Below are positions 55,938 to 64,000 of a stretch of DNA of 64,000 bases, piece after piece; within the stretch, counting starts at the first letter, position 1; each line of letters begins with the position of its first letter. The stretch lies in assembly GCA_023053575.1 (NCBI GenBank), contig JAKZAP010000004.1, forward strand, positions 4,941,572 through 5,005,571. Reading direction: 5' to 3'. A program made the translations under genes and the position numbers. Origin of the DNA: Branchinecta lynchi (lineage: Eukaryota > Arthropoda > Branchiopoda > Anostraca > Branchinectidae). The notes beneath the pieces were generated by a model. The model was not told where the DNA came from. It was given only the letters and a program-made list of their open reading frames with translations, and searched no databases.

Positions 55938-56657
55938 CCAGAGCAAAATAACAATAGCGAGTAGCGCCAAGACTTGACAAAATTGACACATTCTCGAATA
56001 GCAGCGAAACTAGCACCACTAGAGGTAGAGAACGTCCCTACTGAAATTCGATCAGTCGTGCACCAGCAGTGGCTCCGATAACACCACATTCCGAACCAGA
56101 GCAAAATAACAATAGAGAGTAGCGCCAAGACTTGACAAAATTGACACATTCTCGAGTAGCAGCGTACTAGCAGCACTAGCGGTAGCGAACGGCCGTACTG
56201 AAACTCATTCAGTTGTTCACCAGAGCTGGCTCCGATAATTTCATATCCTGAACGTTGCAGAAAAATGATATAGCCTCCATTGTTTTCATGCTGTTTGTAG
56301 ACCGCACCTTTGCTTTACTAGATATCTCTAAGCCCGTAAGTTTGTCTCGGTTTAATGTCACAAGCGTAGTGGGCGGCGCTACGAATATGGCCAAAGCATA
56401 GAAAGCATAGGTCTTTGGCGCTACTCCTTAGTGTTATTTTGTTCTGTTCCGAACACAGCAAAAGAAGATTCAACCTCCCCCGTTTCATCTATGTGCGCCA
56501 ATCACACCCTGTCTGTACAGTAAATTTTCTAAACCCAGAAGTTTTTCTCGTTTGAATGTACCGATTGTAGTAGGCGGCGGTACGAGTAAGGCCCATTTCA
56601 GATGCATGGAAAGCATAGCTCTAGGCGCTACTCGCTAGTGTTGTTGTGCTCTGGTTC
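55938..56657. mobile_element. CCAGAGCAAAATAAC MITE with a nested copy of itself
   Basis: The outer copy starts CCAGAGCAAAATAACAATAG at 55938 and ends CTAGTGTTGTTGTGCTCTGG at about 56657. A second start lies at 56097 (CCAGAGCAAAATAACAATAG) and a second end near 56447 (TTAGTGTTATTTTGTTCTG). TAGCGCCAAGACTTGACAAA and its inverse-type GGCGCTACTC occur twice each. This fits one element inserted within another of the same family. Confidence 0.65.
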
Positions 56658-57104
56658 TCCTACCGCCAAGGGTACGTTCTCACTGCCTTTGCGTTTTCTT
56701 TTACTTTTCTCGTTACTTATAAAGAAAAAGTATGTTGAAAATAATCCCAGAACACATGCAGGTATAACATTTAAAGGTTTTCTGCTGGAATTTTGCATCC
56801 TTGTATTTATATGTAACTTCTGACAGTATGGAATAGCAAAAATCCGATGCATTATTTTTTTGGCAAACAATTGCAACGTCAAAATTTTCGAGAAAAACAA
56901 TGAGAAAACGTGCGTGCAGTGAAATCATACCCTTAAGACGCTCTCACGACCGTGGATACACTGTTCTTTCTGTGTAGTTATCACAGAAAGCAGATGGAAC
57001 AACCGGAAGTTGAAGCCGCCTGCGGCGCTTGTATCAGTTCCTATTTGATTCGCCACTTAGGATCGGATCAGCTGACTAACGCAGCGCTGGGGGTGAGAGG
57101 ATAT

Positions 57105-57245
57105 CGGACAGGCTTCGAGTGGATGGATCGAGATGAAACTTGATGGAAACAACAAGCACAGACCCTAGATATATTAATTACAGAACCGGATCGGATCCTG
57201 GGACTGCGGGGGGGAGTTGGAGGGTGGGTCCCGGAATTGGTCGAA
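57105..57245 (-). repeat. Family A fragment
   Basis: GATCGAGATGAAACTTGATGG, CAAGCACAGACCCTAGATA, AACCGGATCGGATCC and GGGGGGGAGTTGGAGGG follow the order of one part of a family A unit in the 33430-35095 orientation. Confidence 0.6.
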
Positions 57246-58212
57246 TATCACCCGTGTCGCTCCCTTTCTGCCCTGCGCAATTGGCCGCCGACATAGGGCT
57301 TTCCAGCCAAAACATGATCTTCGGCAGGTCTGCTTTAGCATTACTTCCGCTGATATAATTTTTGTAGTCCAAGTTGACTAGGCTGCATATTCCAGACAGG
57401 TTTACTTTGGTATCGCGAAAGTGATACTTTCGACTGTTTTTCCTTAATTTACAACTAAGAAAACGTACACTATTAGAGCACTTTCTAGGATTTCTTGTTC
57501 AGGGAACACTTTTTAATCCGTTACGTTAAAGTAAAAGTAATTTCTCTCCGTATGTTTGAATAGTTTTGCATTTGCATCTATTTCTTATACCGTTTTATCT
57601 CTCAGATTTTCGTATTCGCAATAGGCTACTCTTTCCATTTTCCTAATGAAAGATGGATGTAGTAGAAACCGTTACAATGACAAATTTTGTATTGAATAAT
57701 GCAGCCTTTATAATAAAAAAAAAAAAAGAAATCACAGATCTTCAATACCTTAAACGAAAATCTTCACCGGTGTGGCAACCCTATCCGAAGCTTATATCAT
57801 TGGCATAGATGTCAAATTCCATATCCTTTGAACCTTCCGGAATTCAACCCTGCAATAAAGCCTCTTTTATATAATCGTATGTGGTTTCCAAAATGTAAAT
57901 ACACACCTTGCTCCTTCCCGCATCCTTTGGTAAGATTTTTATTTGCGTTTTGTCATTTCTGTTTGTCGTTGAACGATTGAATAAAATAAATTATGTTTAA
58001 GACGTTTTCTTCTTTGGGTGGCCCGTTACTTAAAAGACCCGTGGCATAGACATAAACGCGTTTTTCCCGAAAGAGATCGAAGGCCCAAGTCCTCTGTTTT
58101 GTCTGCTAATTTGACCGGTTTCTGGTAAGGAGGAGTCTTTCGCCGTTCTCGTGAGCAGATTGGTCAACTCACCTCGGAGTTGCCAATCTCCTTTCTCCGC
58201 ACGGCTCAGCAG
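57246..58212. other. Non-coding, no feature recognised
   Basis: AT-rich with a short A-run at 57716-57726. The segment 58045-58212 (GAGTCTTTCGCCGTTCTCG and similar) is moderately GC-rich and is the insertion site of the 58213-58923 hAT element. Confidence 0.35.
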
Positions 58213-58923
58213 CAGCGATGCCACCGGCAGTAAAATTTTACTAGATCTAGTAAAAAAAAGAAGAAAAATCTAGTAAATATAGAGGATCTAGTAAAATTCC
58301 TTCTAATCTAGTAAAAATCCCTATTTGTAGTAAAAAAAAATGGTCCAACCCAGAAGTTGTGTCATTTTTCACAAATTCTGAGGAAATGTACAGAGATATT
58401 AGGATCCATTCTTGCTTCTCACTCTCTGCAGCTGGCCCCATAGACACAGAGCAACAATTCTCAGTTTCGTCTGTTAGAGCTCTTTGACCATCTGACTCAG
58501 AGCTCTTTGACCATTGTGCTAGGTCTTTAGTCCCCGATGAAAACGAGCGATGAAAACCAACTGTTTTCAGAAAAATCGGCTTTTTTTTAAGAGAATTCAA
58601 CCTGTTTAATGAAAAGTCGATTACCGATTGCCAGACAGTATTATAAGGGGGCGCGCCCCCCATTTGTGACGTTTCTGCTCTTTATGACCAAGTCCTTGGT
58701 CGGATATATTCTTGATGCTTTCTTTACGGATCAGTAGTGTGACTCAAAATCAGTGCCTCAAAATTTAACTGTCTTTGATCTATTTCTTTAATGATGGAAT
58801 GTAGTATGGGTTCCCTAAGTCAATGCACGAAAAAAAATTTCGACTAAGTAAATTTGATTAGAATCTAGTAAAAAAAAATCTCAGGAATCTAGTAAACTTA
58901 ATTTTGGTCGGGTGGCAACACTG
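58213..58923. mobile_element. Non-autonomous hAT-like element, 711 bp, exact 8-bp target duplication CTCAGCAG
   Basis: Ends CAGCGATGCCACC and GGTGGCAACACTG are imperfect inverted repeats. CTCAGCAG flanks both (58205-58212 and 58924-58931). Subterminal regions are packed with TCTAGTAAA words on the left and TAGTAAAAAAA/TCTAGTAAA on the right. The centre (about 58550-58680) carries a piece resembling the right end of the 27716-31106 hAT (AACTGTTTTCAGAAAAATCG, CCGATTGCCAGAC, a G/C run). A minus-strand frame across 58247-58663 is probably relic or chance. Confidence 0.82.
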
Positions 58924-59545
58924 CTCAGCAGCAGGGAAAAAGGCCGTGGTCCAAAAACGGTCAAACGAGCAGTGAGAAGTAAGCACTTGGTGCCAAAAAC
59001 GGGCAAACGAACCAAGGCCTTGGTAGATAGGTGACAAAAAACGCAACTATAGTTTCCATTCCAGTGTTCTAAAATGCATGACTTATCCCGACTGTTTTCA
59101 GCCTTACTTGGCCTCATTTGATGGGAAACACTTGCATAACCGCCATTTCTGACCAAATCAGTTCCTCCCATTTCTGACCAAATCAGTTCCTAGGAGGAAG
59201 CAATAATTGGAGCAATAAGCGGAGCCTGATTCCCCCGAAGAGCCAAACTCTGAAAATTGTTAAATCAAGAGACTGCCGTCTGAATTTCCAGATTTCAAAC
59301 TTACTACATGATTACGTGGGAAACATAGAAAAACTAGCATAACCGCTCTTTCTGACCAAATTGGTTCCTAGGAAGTAATAAGCGAAGCTTGATATCCACC
59401 CTACGGCACTACACTCATTTTTGTGTTTGCCGTGTTTGGTTCTTTGCTGCTTATTGCATTCGATAAGCGCGATGGTCAGAAAGACCGGTTACGCAGTTTC
59501 GTGTTTCTCGTCAAATCTGTGGCTACAGCCGGGATGGGTTAGTTC

Positions 59546-59829
59546 CAGTCTTACACAAATCCTCAGTTTTTGGTCATGGTGCCTAACGTATGGGCATGGT
59601 GCTCATGTACTGGGGCACCATGCCCTGCAGAAAGGGCATGTTATCCCCATACAATTCTGCTGAATTGAGAATCTGAAATGGAAATTTGCTTTTCCTGCAG
59701 ATTTTTATGGGACTATCATGCCCTTGTTGAAGGACATCGTGCCCCAAGGTGTGAGCACCATGCCCATACCTGGGGGGCATGCCCAGACGTTGGGCAGTAT
59801 TACGAAAATTGAGGATTTTTGTATGACTG
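59546..59829. mobile_element. 284-bp hAT-like MITE, exact 8-bp target duplication GTTAGTTC
   Basis: Ends CAGTCTTACACAAATCCTCA and TGAGGATTTTTGTATGACTG are inverted. GTTAGTTC flanks both (59538-59545 and 59830-59837). Internal GGGCATGGTGC/GCACCATGCCC palindromes occur three or four times. A diverged relative is at 20306-20525. Confidence 0.82.
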
Positions 59830-59837
59830 GTTAGTTC

Positions 59838-60724
59838 CTATTAACCCATTAAGATCATCACCGTCGTTAACGTTTTACTAAAATATTTCTGGGGTATGTG
59901 TTTTGTATATTCGTTCAAGAAAAAAGGTGAGAACCTCCTTGATGGGTTTTGCACTACCCTTTAACGCTCGTGATGACTAACTCCTCGTGCCGATGAAGAA
60001 TCGCAGTGTGCCCAGCGAAGAGCCAGAAACGGCACGACAACAAACGTTGTTGATTGGTTTACATGGATTTGAATGAATTCGGAGTGTCGTTTGTGTGACG
60101 TCTTCCCAAGGTCACTGGCGTTTTGCGAACTTAGTCATATAGATTACTTAGAAGGGAAAACTTCTCTTATTTGTCCATTAACGTATGGATACATTGTACT
60201 ATCTCTGTGCGACGGATGCTGATAAGAAGGAGCGGGTGGAGGGGGGGGGGACAAACAAAATAATCTGCTTTGAGCGTTGAACTGGTGAGGCAAATTGACG
60301 CCCTGGTTAACTTGAGTCTTTTCAGAGAAACCAGGTCCTTATCTATGAGCGTGTTCCTTCTATATAGTAACCCTGATAGTAACTATTGTTAATAATTTCT
60401 TTCCAACCTCAGTAATAGTTAATACGCTGGCTCTGCCAACCTTCTCGTAACTATTTGCTTATCAGGCCTGGGAGCATAGTAGCGTGGTAAGTGGGATCTC
60501 TGTGACGTGATTGGGATCCGTCACGATTTTTTTGCCGAAAATAGAAAAATGCGCGTTCCAGCCTTGACGCCAAGAAGCTAAGATTCGTGGCGTTGTGAGT
60601 AGTAACTATGGTAAGTAACTGCTCCATAAGTAACTGAGCGTACTCCCTCACTGGCAGCGAAGAGCGTGGATAAACGGTAGTGTCTTCACTGGAAGATAGT
60701 TGTCTGAAACCCCAATCGAAGTTT
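59838..60724. other. Non-coding, little recognised
   Basis: Contains GTAACTATTGTTAATAA and TAGTAACTATGGTAAGTAAC words similar to 12190-12410 (where GTAGTTACCACG and AGTAACTTTTTACG occur), so part of it is probably a shared degenerate repeat around 60360-60640. Confidence 0.4.
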
Positions 60725-60878
60725 TCTACTTAAAGCTTAAATGAAAAGTTAACTTATCTTTGTATCATGTAACCGAACATTATTTGGCTTGTGTTAAGGG
60801 ATTTTTATTTTCACCATTCGCCTATAGCATGATGTTAAGAATATACAAGGCCGCTCTCACAACGCAAAATTCTACTAT
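60725..60878 (+). repeat. Copy of the 6430-6650 repeat, interrupted by the intact LINE
   Basis: AAAAGTTAACTTATCTTTG, GGGATTTTTATTTTCACC, TGATGTTAAGAATATACAAGG and ACGCAAAATTCTACTATATA follow the first copy in order, then stop at the LINE 3' end. The other half was not recognised beyond 63850. Confidence 0.55.
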
Positions 60879-60996
60879 ATATATATATTTATTTTTGCCC
60901 GCTTACAAAAGGGAAAAAGCGGAGTACATAAAGAAAAAGAAAAGAAGAAAAGAAACTAAAGAAGATATGTACACGCACTAAACATAATACTAAAAT

Positions 60997-63675
60997 CTAT
61001 ACTACGAATCGAGTTAGCATATGGTTTGCGCAAGCATTTATAGCTCTTGCCCGAGCACTTTTTTCAATTTTGTGTATTTTTTCGGTGGGGTTTATTATTT
61101 TATATTTCGCTGATAACTCCGTGTTTGAACTTCGGAGAGGGACGCCAAGCAAAAATTTTGCGTACTTGTAGTACGTGGTGCGTATTTTTCTTTGATCTGT
61201 TATTTTTAAAAATTCCCAAAGTGGCGAAACATAAAGTACGTAAGGTGTAATTACTGCATTAAATAGGCGGGCAAGAACGAACCGGTTGACACTGTGCTTA
61301 CATTTTACCGAGCGGCCGTAGCCGCCGCGCATCGCTTTACATACATTTTCAACTAACGTAGTCCTCACAGACCGAATATTCGATTTGTAAACTATTCCGA
61401 GGTACTTAAGAGAGTCCGTCTGCCGGACTAGGTGGTTCCCGATTGATATTGTGCGTTGCCCTTGCGTGACTTCATTAAAAACAATAAACTCAGTTTTGCT
61501 CACGTTCACGTCAAGACCGATCTTACTGTAGCCGTGGACTATCGATTTTAGATTGTCCCGTAGGCCATCAAGGGTACTGCTGATCAGTAGGAGGTCGTCC
61601 GCGTAAGAAATGAAACTAAGATCTGTTCCATCCAGGAAGAAAGTTCCTCTTATTGACCTAGTTACAGAATATACAGCACTGTTAAATATGACCGGGCTTA
61701 GAACAGATCCTTGTCGTACACCTTTTAGTAATGGAATGGGTTTTGACAGACGTTCTTTTCGACAACCGTTACTAAATTCATTACCGAACACAATAAAACT
61801 AACAGCGTGACGGTACCAATCATCTAAAACTAAAACTATTCTCGGGTCAACCCCAGCTTCCAGGAGCATAAGTAGCGACTGCGGGTGAAGGACAGAGTCG
61901 AATGCAGCCGAAATGTCGACACTGCACATGTAGACAGGTATACTAGTCTCTAGGCTTTTCTTAATTATTGCTTTTAAAACTCGGTGGGCGTATCCGCATC
62001 CCATATTAGATTGGAATCCTAATTGCTTAGCTCCCACTAGAGCGAACTTGACAATATACGGGAAAAGCACTTTTTCAAAAATTTTGCTGAGTAGCGAAAG
62101 TACAGTTATGGGTCTGAAAGATTTACATGAACTAGGATCTTTCCCCTTCTTAAGAATATTCGTTGTTCGACCCTCACAAAAGTTCTTTGGCACGATGCCT
62201 TGGGCAATGCACATCTGAAGTAAAAGGGCAATATGGTCAAATAGAAGGGGGGTTCCAAACGTTAGATGACGAGGAGAAATACCGTCTAGGCCTGGGGCTT
62301 TATTTGTCTTGAGCTTTTTCACTATATTTTCAACTGTGCTCTTACTAACTACGATTCCGCTTCGACAGTCTCTCACTGAACTAAGGCTATGTTTTAATTT
62401 ACACTCGTAATCGCTGTTGGTTTCAGTGTTCACGCTGGCAAACACTGATTGGTAGTGGTTTGACCAGGCTTCGTCGCTGATGGTAGAAGTTGAGCCAGTT
62501 TCTTTGCTACCGGCTTTGTCGAATATTTTCCACAGTTGCTTAGGGTCTGATTTGCACTCAGCAGAAGCACTTTCAACATTTTTGGCGTGGATACTGTCGG
62601 CAGTACTTTTGTAAGTTTTTTTTGAATAACGAAAACACTTGAAAACTTCCCCGGTGCGAGGGCGACCACAGTCTTTCCAGACTTGGTACCAGAACTTGGC
62701 TTTTCTTTTTTTGCACTTTAAGGCAGGGCTATCCCAACCTGGCTTTCTCGTGCCTAATCGCACTCGACATTGAGGTACTGCCCCGGATTCGGCACACTTA
62801 AGGGCATGGACGATTTCGGAGGTATAAATATTTAGAGCAGTCCGGTCTTGCTCCTGTCCGTGGGCGAGTAGCTGGAATGGAACGGAGATTCGGGATAGGA
62901 TGGAGTCCACGATTCCTTGGTACTGAGGGCGGTCGGTTTTTCCCCACTCTGTTTTGGTGTACCAGCGTGGGGCAGAAAAGTTGAGCCTAGCTGCGTTTGG
63001 CAGTTGGAGGCTTATGCCTAGATGGTCACTGCAGACGGTGTCGTTATCTACGTTTACTGTTGTAGACGGTTCAAGACTGTAGTTGGTAATAAAATGGTCG
63101 AGGTCTGAAGTGGACATAGAGTTGTGGATATACGTGAAATTTTGCGATTTTGGCAGTACTTTGGCATCTTCGGGGAGACACGATGTGAGCAAGAGATAGA
63201 ATGGGTCGGTGTCTATTGGATTACAGTTGAAGTCCCCGCAAAGTACAAATTTTTCATTCTTGTGCTTAAGTAGAAATCGACCGAGCCGAGAAGAAGCATT
63301 GCTGTAGCGTTTTTCTGACAGGACATCTCTGTAGTTAGTCGGCATATAAACTGCCACTAGTAGGAATCCCCGTGGTCCAGGAATTCTCACCGCCAAAAAA
63401 TTATCGCACGATTCGACGCTCTGTACACCTAAGCGCGAGTCCGTAATTATCGCTATCCCACCACTCGGTCTGCCAAGCTCGCTGCGCCGGATCGCGTTGT
63501 GAATGAAATAATCTCGATCACGCATTCGAGGCATGATTGACGTGTTTATTTCGGTGATCAGATGCTCTTGGATACAAACAATGTCAAATTTGGCAATGCA
63601 TTCATTGATATGGTTCAACTTGTGCGGCGCGTGCCCATATATATTTCTGCTGAATATTGTCAGATTGTTGGTCAT
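60997..63675 (-). CDS. Intact non-LTR retrotransposon ORF2: endonuclease + reverse transcriptase (892 aa)
   Basis: An uninterrupted LINE polyprotein. Endonuclease (residues about 1-222): CIQEHLI with the metal-binding Glu, LGRPSGGIAI (68-77), VYMPTNY, CGDFNCN (146-152), DLDHF (191-195) and SDHLG (216-220). All expected catalytic residues are present. Connector with KPGWDSPALKCKKRKAKFWY. RT: KTNKAPGLDGISPRHL, SFRPITVLSLLSKIFEKVLF, VDISAAFDS (motif A, 586-594), GVRQGSVLSPVIFN (652-665), ISYADDLLLIS (YADD 691-694) and LKYLGIVYKS. No RNase H or C-terminal zinc knuckle is seen. The 3' untranslated region is short and A-rich on the plus-strand reading, ending in a TA dinucleotide run near 60878-60888. 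The frame is open throughout with every motif, so the copy may be young. ATG at 63675 overlaps the ORF1 stop. Confidence 0.93.
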   Translation of the reverse strand: MTNNLTIFSRNIYGHAPHKLNHINECIAKFDIVCIQEHLITEINTSIMPRMRDRDYFIHNAIRRSELGRPSGGIAIITDSRLGVQSVESCDNFLAVRIPGPRGFLLVAVYMPTNYRDVLSEKRYSNASSRLGRFLLKHKNEKFVLCGDFNCNPIDTDPFYLLLTSCLPEDAKVLPKSQNFTYIHNSMSTSDLDHFITNYSLEPSTTVNVDNDTVCSDHLGISLQLPNAARLNFSAPRWYTKTEWGKTDRPQYQGIVDSILSRISVPFQLLAHGQEQDRTALNIYTSEIVHALKCAESGAVPQCRVRLGTRKPGWDSPALKCKKRKAKFWYQVWKDCGRPRTGEVFKCFRYSKKTYKSTADSIHAKNVESASAECKSDPKQLWKIFDKAGSKETGSTSTISDEAWSNHYQSVFASVNTETNSDYECKLKHSLSSVRDCRSGIVVSKSTVENIVKKLKTNKAPGLDGISPRHLTFGTPLLFDHIALLLQMCIAQGIVPKNFCEGRTTNILKKGKDPSSCKSFRPITVLSLLSKIFEKVLFPYIVKFALVGAKQLGFQSNMGCGYAHRVLKAIIKKSLETSIPVYMCSVDISAAFDSVLHPQSLLMLLEAGVDPRIVLVLDDWYRHAVSFIVFGNEFSNGCRKERLSKPIPLLKGVRQGSVLSPVIFNSAVYSVTRSIRGTFFLDGTDLSFISYADDLLLISSTLDGLRDNLKSIVHGYSKIGLDVNVSKTEFIVFNEVTQGQRTISIGNHLVRQTDSLKYLGIVYKSNIRSVRTTLVENVCKAMRGGYGRSVKCKHSVNRFVLARLFNAVITPYVLYVSPLWEFLKITDQRKIRTTYYKYAKFLLGVPLRSSNTELSAKYKIINPTEKIHKIEKSARARAINACANHMLTRFVV

Positions 63676-63677
63676 TA
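63673..63677 (-). promoter_or_regulatory. TAATG stop/start overlap between LINE ORF1 and ORF2
   Basis: On the minus strand ORF1 ends TAA and ORF2 starts ATG with one shared base. Overlaps of this form in LINEs (the SART1 type) are known to allow ORF2 translation by termination-reinitiation. That mechanism is inferred here, not shown. Confidence 0.7.
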
Positions 63678-63839
63678 GGCGAGGGGCTTCTTACTAACTG
63701 ACGATGATGCACTGGCTACGGGGCACAAGCGGCTGTATGCGGGGTGAGGTCCGTTACAATTCGCACATTTTGCGGAATTTTTGCAGGGGGATTCTCTTGT
63801 TTCACTGTGGGGACCCGAGTGTAACATTGGGTTGGTCAT
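63675..63839 (-). CDS. C-terminal part of LINE ORF1 (gag-like zinc knuckle)
   Basis: A 54-codon frame starting at 63839. It contains CKNSAKCANCNGPHPAYSR followed by LC, a CxxCxxxHxxxxxxC knuckle of the kind that ends LINE ORF1 (gag-like) proteins. The tail is Ser-rich and ends KKPLA. Its TAA (63677-63675) shares the A with the ATG of ORF2, giving TAATG. An in-frame TAA lies upstream at about 63849, so either the element is 5'-truncated here or the earlier part of ORF1 has decayed. Only the C-terminus is supported. Confidence 0.75.
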   Translation of the reverse strand: MTNPMLHSGPHSETRESPCKNSAKCANCNGPHPAYSRLCPVASASSSVSKKPLA

Positions 63840-63849
63840 TAATAATTAA

Positions 63850-64000
63850 TTAGCAGAAGCGATTTTAATCTTAGTTCAGAAAATATAAAAGACGTAAAAG
63901 AATATTCATTTCCCATTGGAAACTTAGACTTTGGTTTGAATATCCTGGAAGCTGAGGTTTCGATATCCTGCTAAAAAAATGTAGCATCCTGGAAACTGAG
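63850..64000. other. Flank beyond the LINE 5' end
   Basis: AT-rich. It contains ATATCCTGGAAGCTGAGG and a second ...CATCCTGGAAACTGAG near the end of the window, about 45 bp apart, the start of a local repeat cut by the window edge. Confidence 0.4.

Noticed and set aside
57000..57160. Frame with ...RGYRTGFEWMDRDE as the missing J-protein C-terminal exon
   Set aside because: It does not resemble the conserved C-terminal DUF1977 end, has no acceptor in the needed phase, and overlaps a family A fragment.

Overview
This window is nuclear DNA from a non-vertebrate animal, most likely a marine invertebrate. I cannot name the species or phylum. Two ordinary metazoan genes are present, both split by GT/AG introns and both stretched over many kilobases by repeats. 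No bacterial-style operons, rRNA genes or CRISPR arrays were seen.

Host genes. On the minus strand, positions 13012 to 4546 hold four coding exons of SAR1, the COPII small GTPase. Its last coding exon is not visible and probably lies left of base 1. On the plus strand, positions 18996 to 52542 hold eight coding exons of a DNAJB12/DNAJB14-type J protein of the ER membrane, encoding 344 residues. Its C-terminal exon or exons were not found. Every visible junction is phase-consistent. The two genes are divergently transcribed, with about 6 kb between their start codons. A non-LTR retrotransposon fills that gap and a second, older fragment lies just upstream of it.

Mobile DNA fills nearly everything else. 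Non-LTR retrotransposons include an apparently intact minus-strand copy (60997-63675) with endonuclease and reverse transcriptase and the end of a gag-like ORF1, joined by a TAATG stop/start overlap. There is also a 681-codon plus-strand copy that lacks its endonuclease (14489-16534), and several broken copies or tails. DNA transposon derivatives include five hAT-like elements (four with 8-bp target duplications, exact in three), hairpin foldback elements, and several families with AGTTGCG, TTAAAGG or CCAGAGC ends. Two larger families of unknown type are prominent. Family A is a block of tandem ~415-555 bp units, present as an inverted pair 31 kb apart. Family B is a ~0.8-1.2 kb element bounded by GGGATCCC and carrying internal ~136 bp tandem units.

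Two structures stand out. First, a short repeat at 22685, 46502, 48210 and 48351 has the CTGANGA...GAAA core of a type I hammerhead ribozyme, and both parts of stem I show compensatory base changes between copies. Second, the intron before exon 8 of the J-protein gene (about 51085-52375) contains roughly eight tandem ~165 bp units built from the start of exon 8. Most keep its 3' splice acceptor and so form a row of decoy exon starts directly before the real one.
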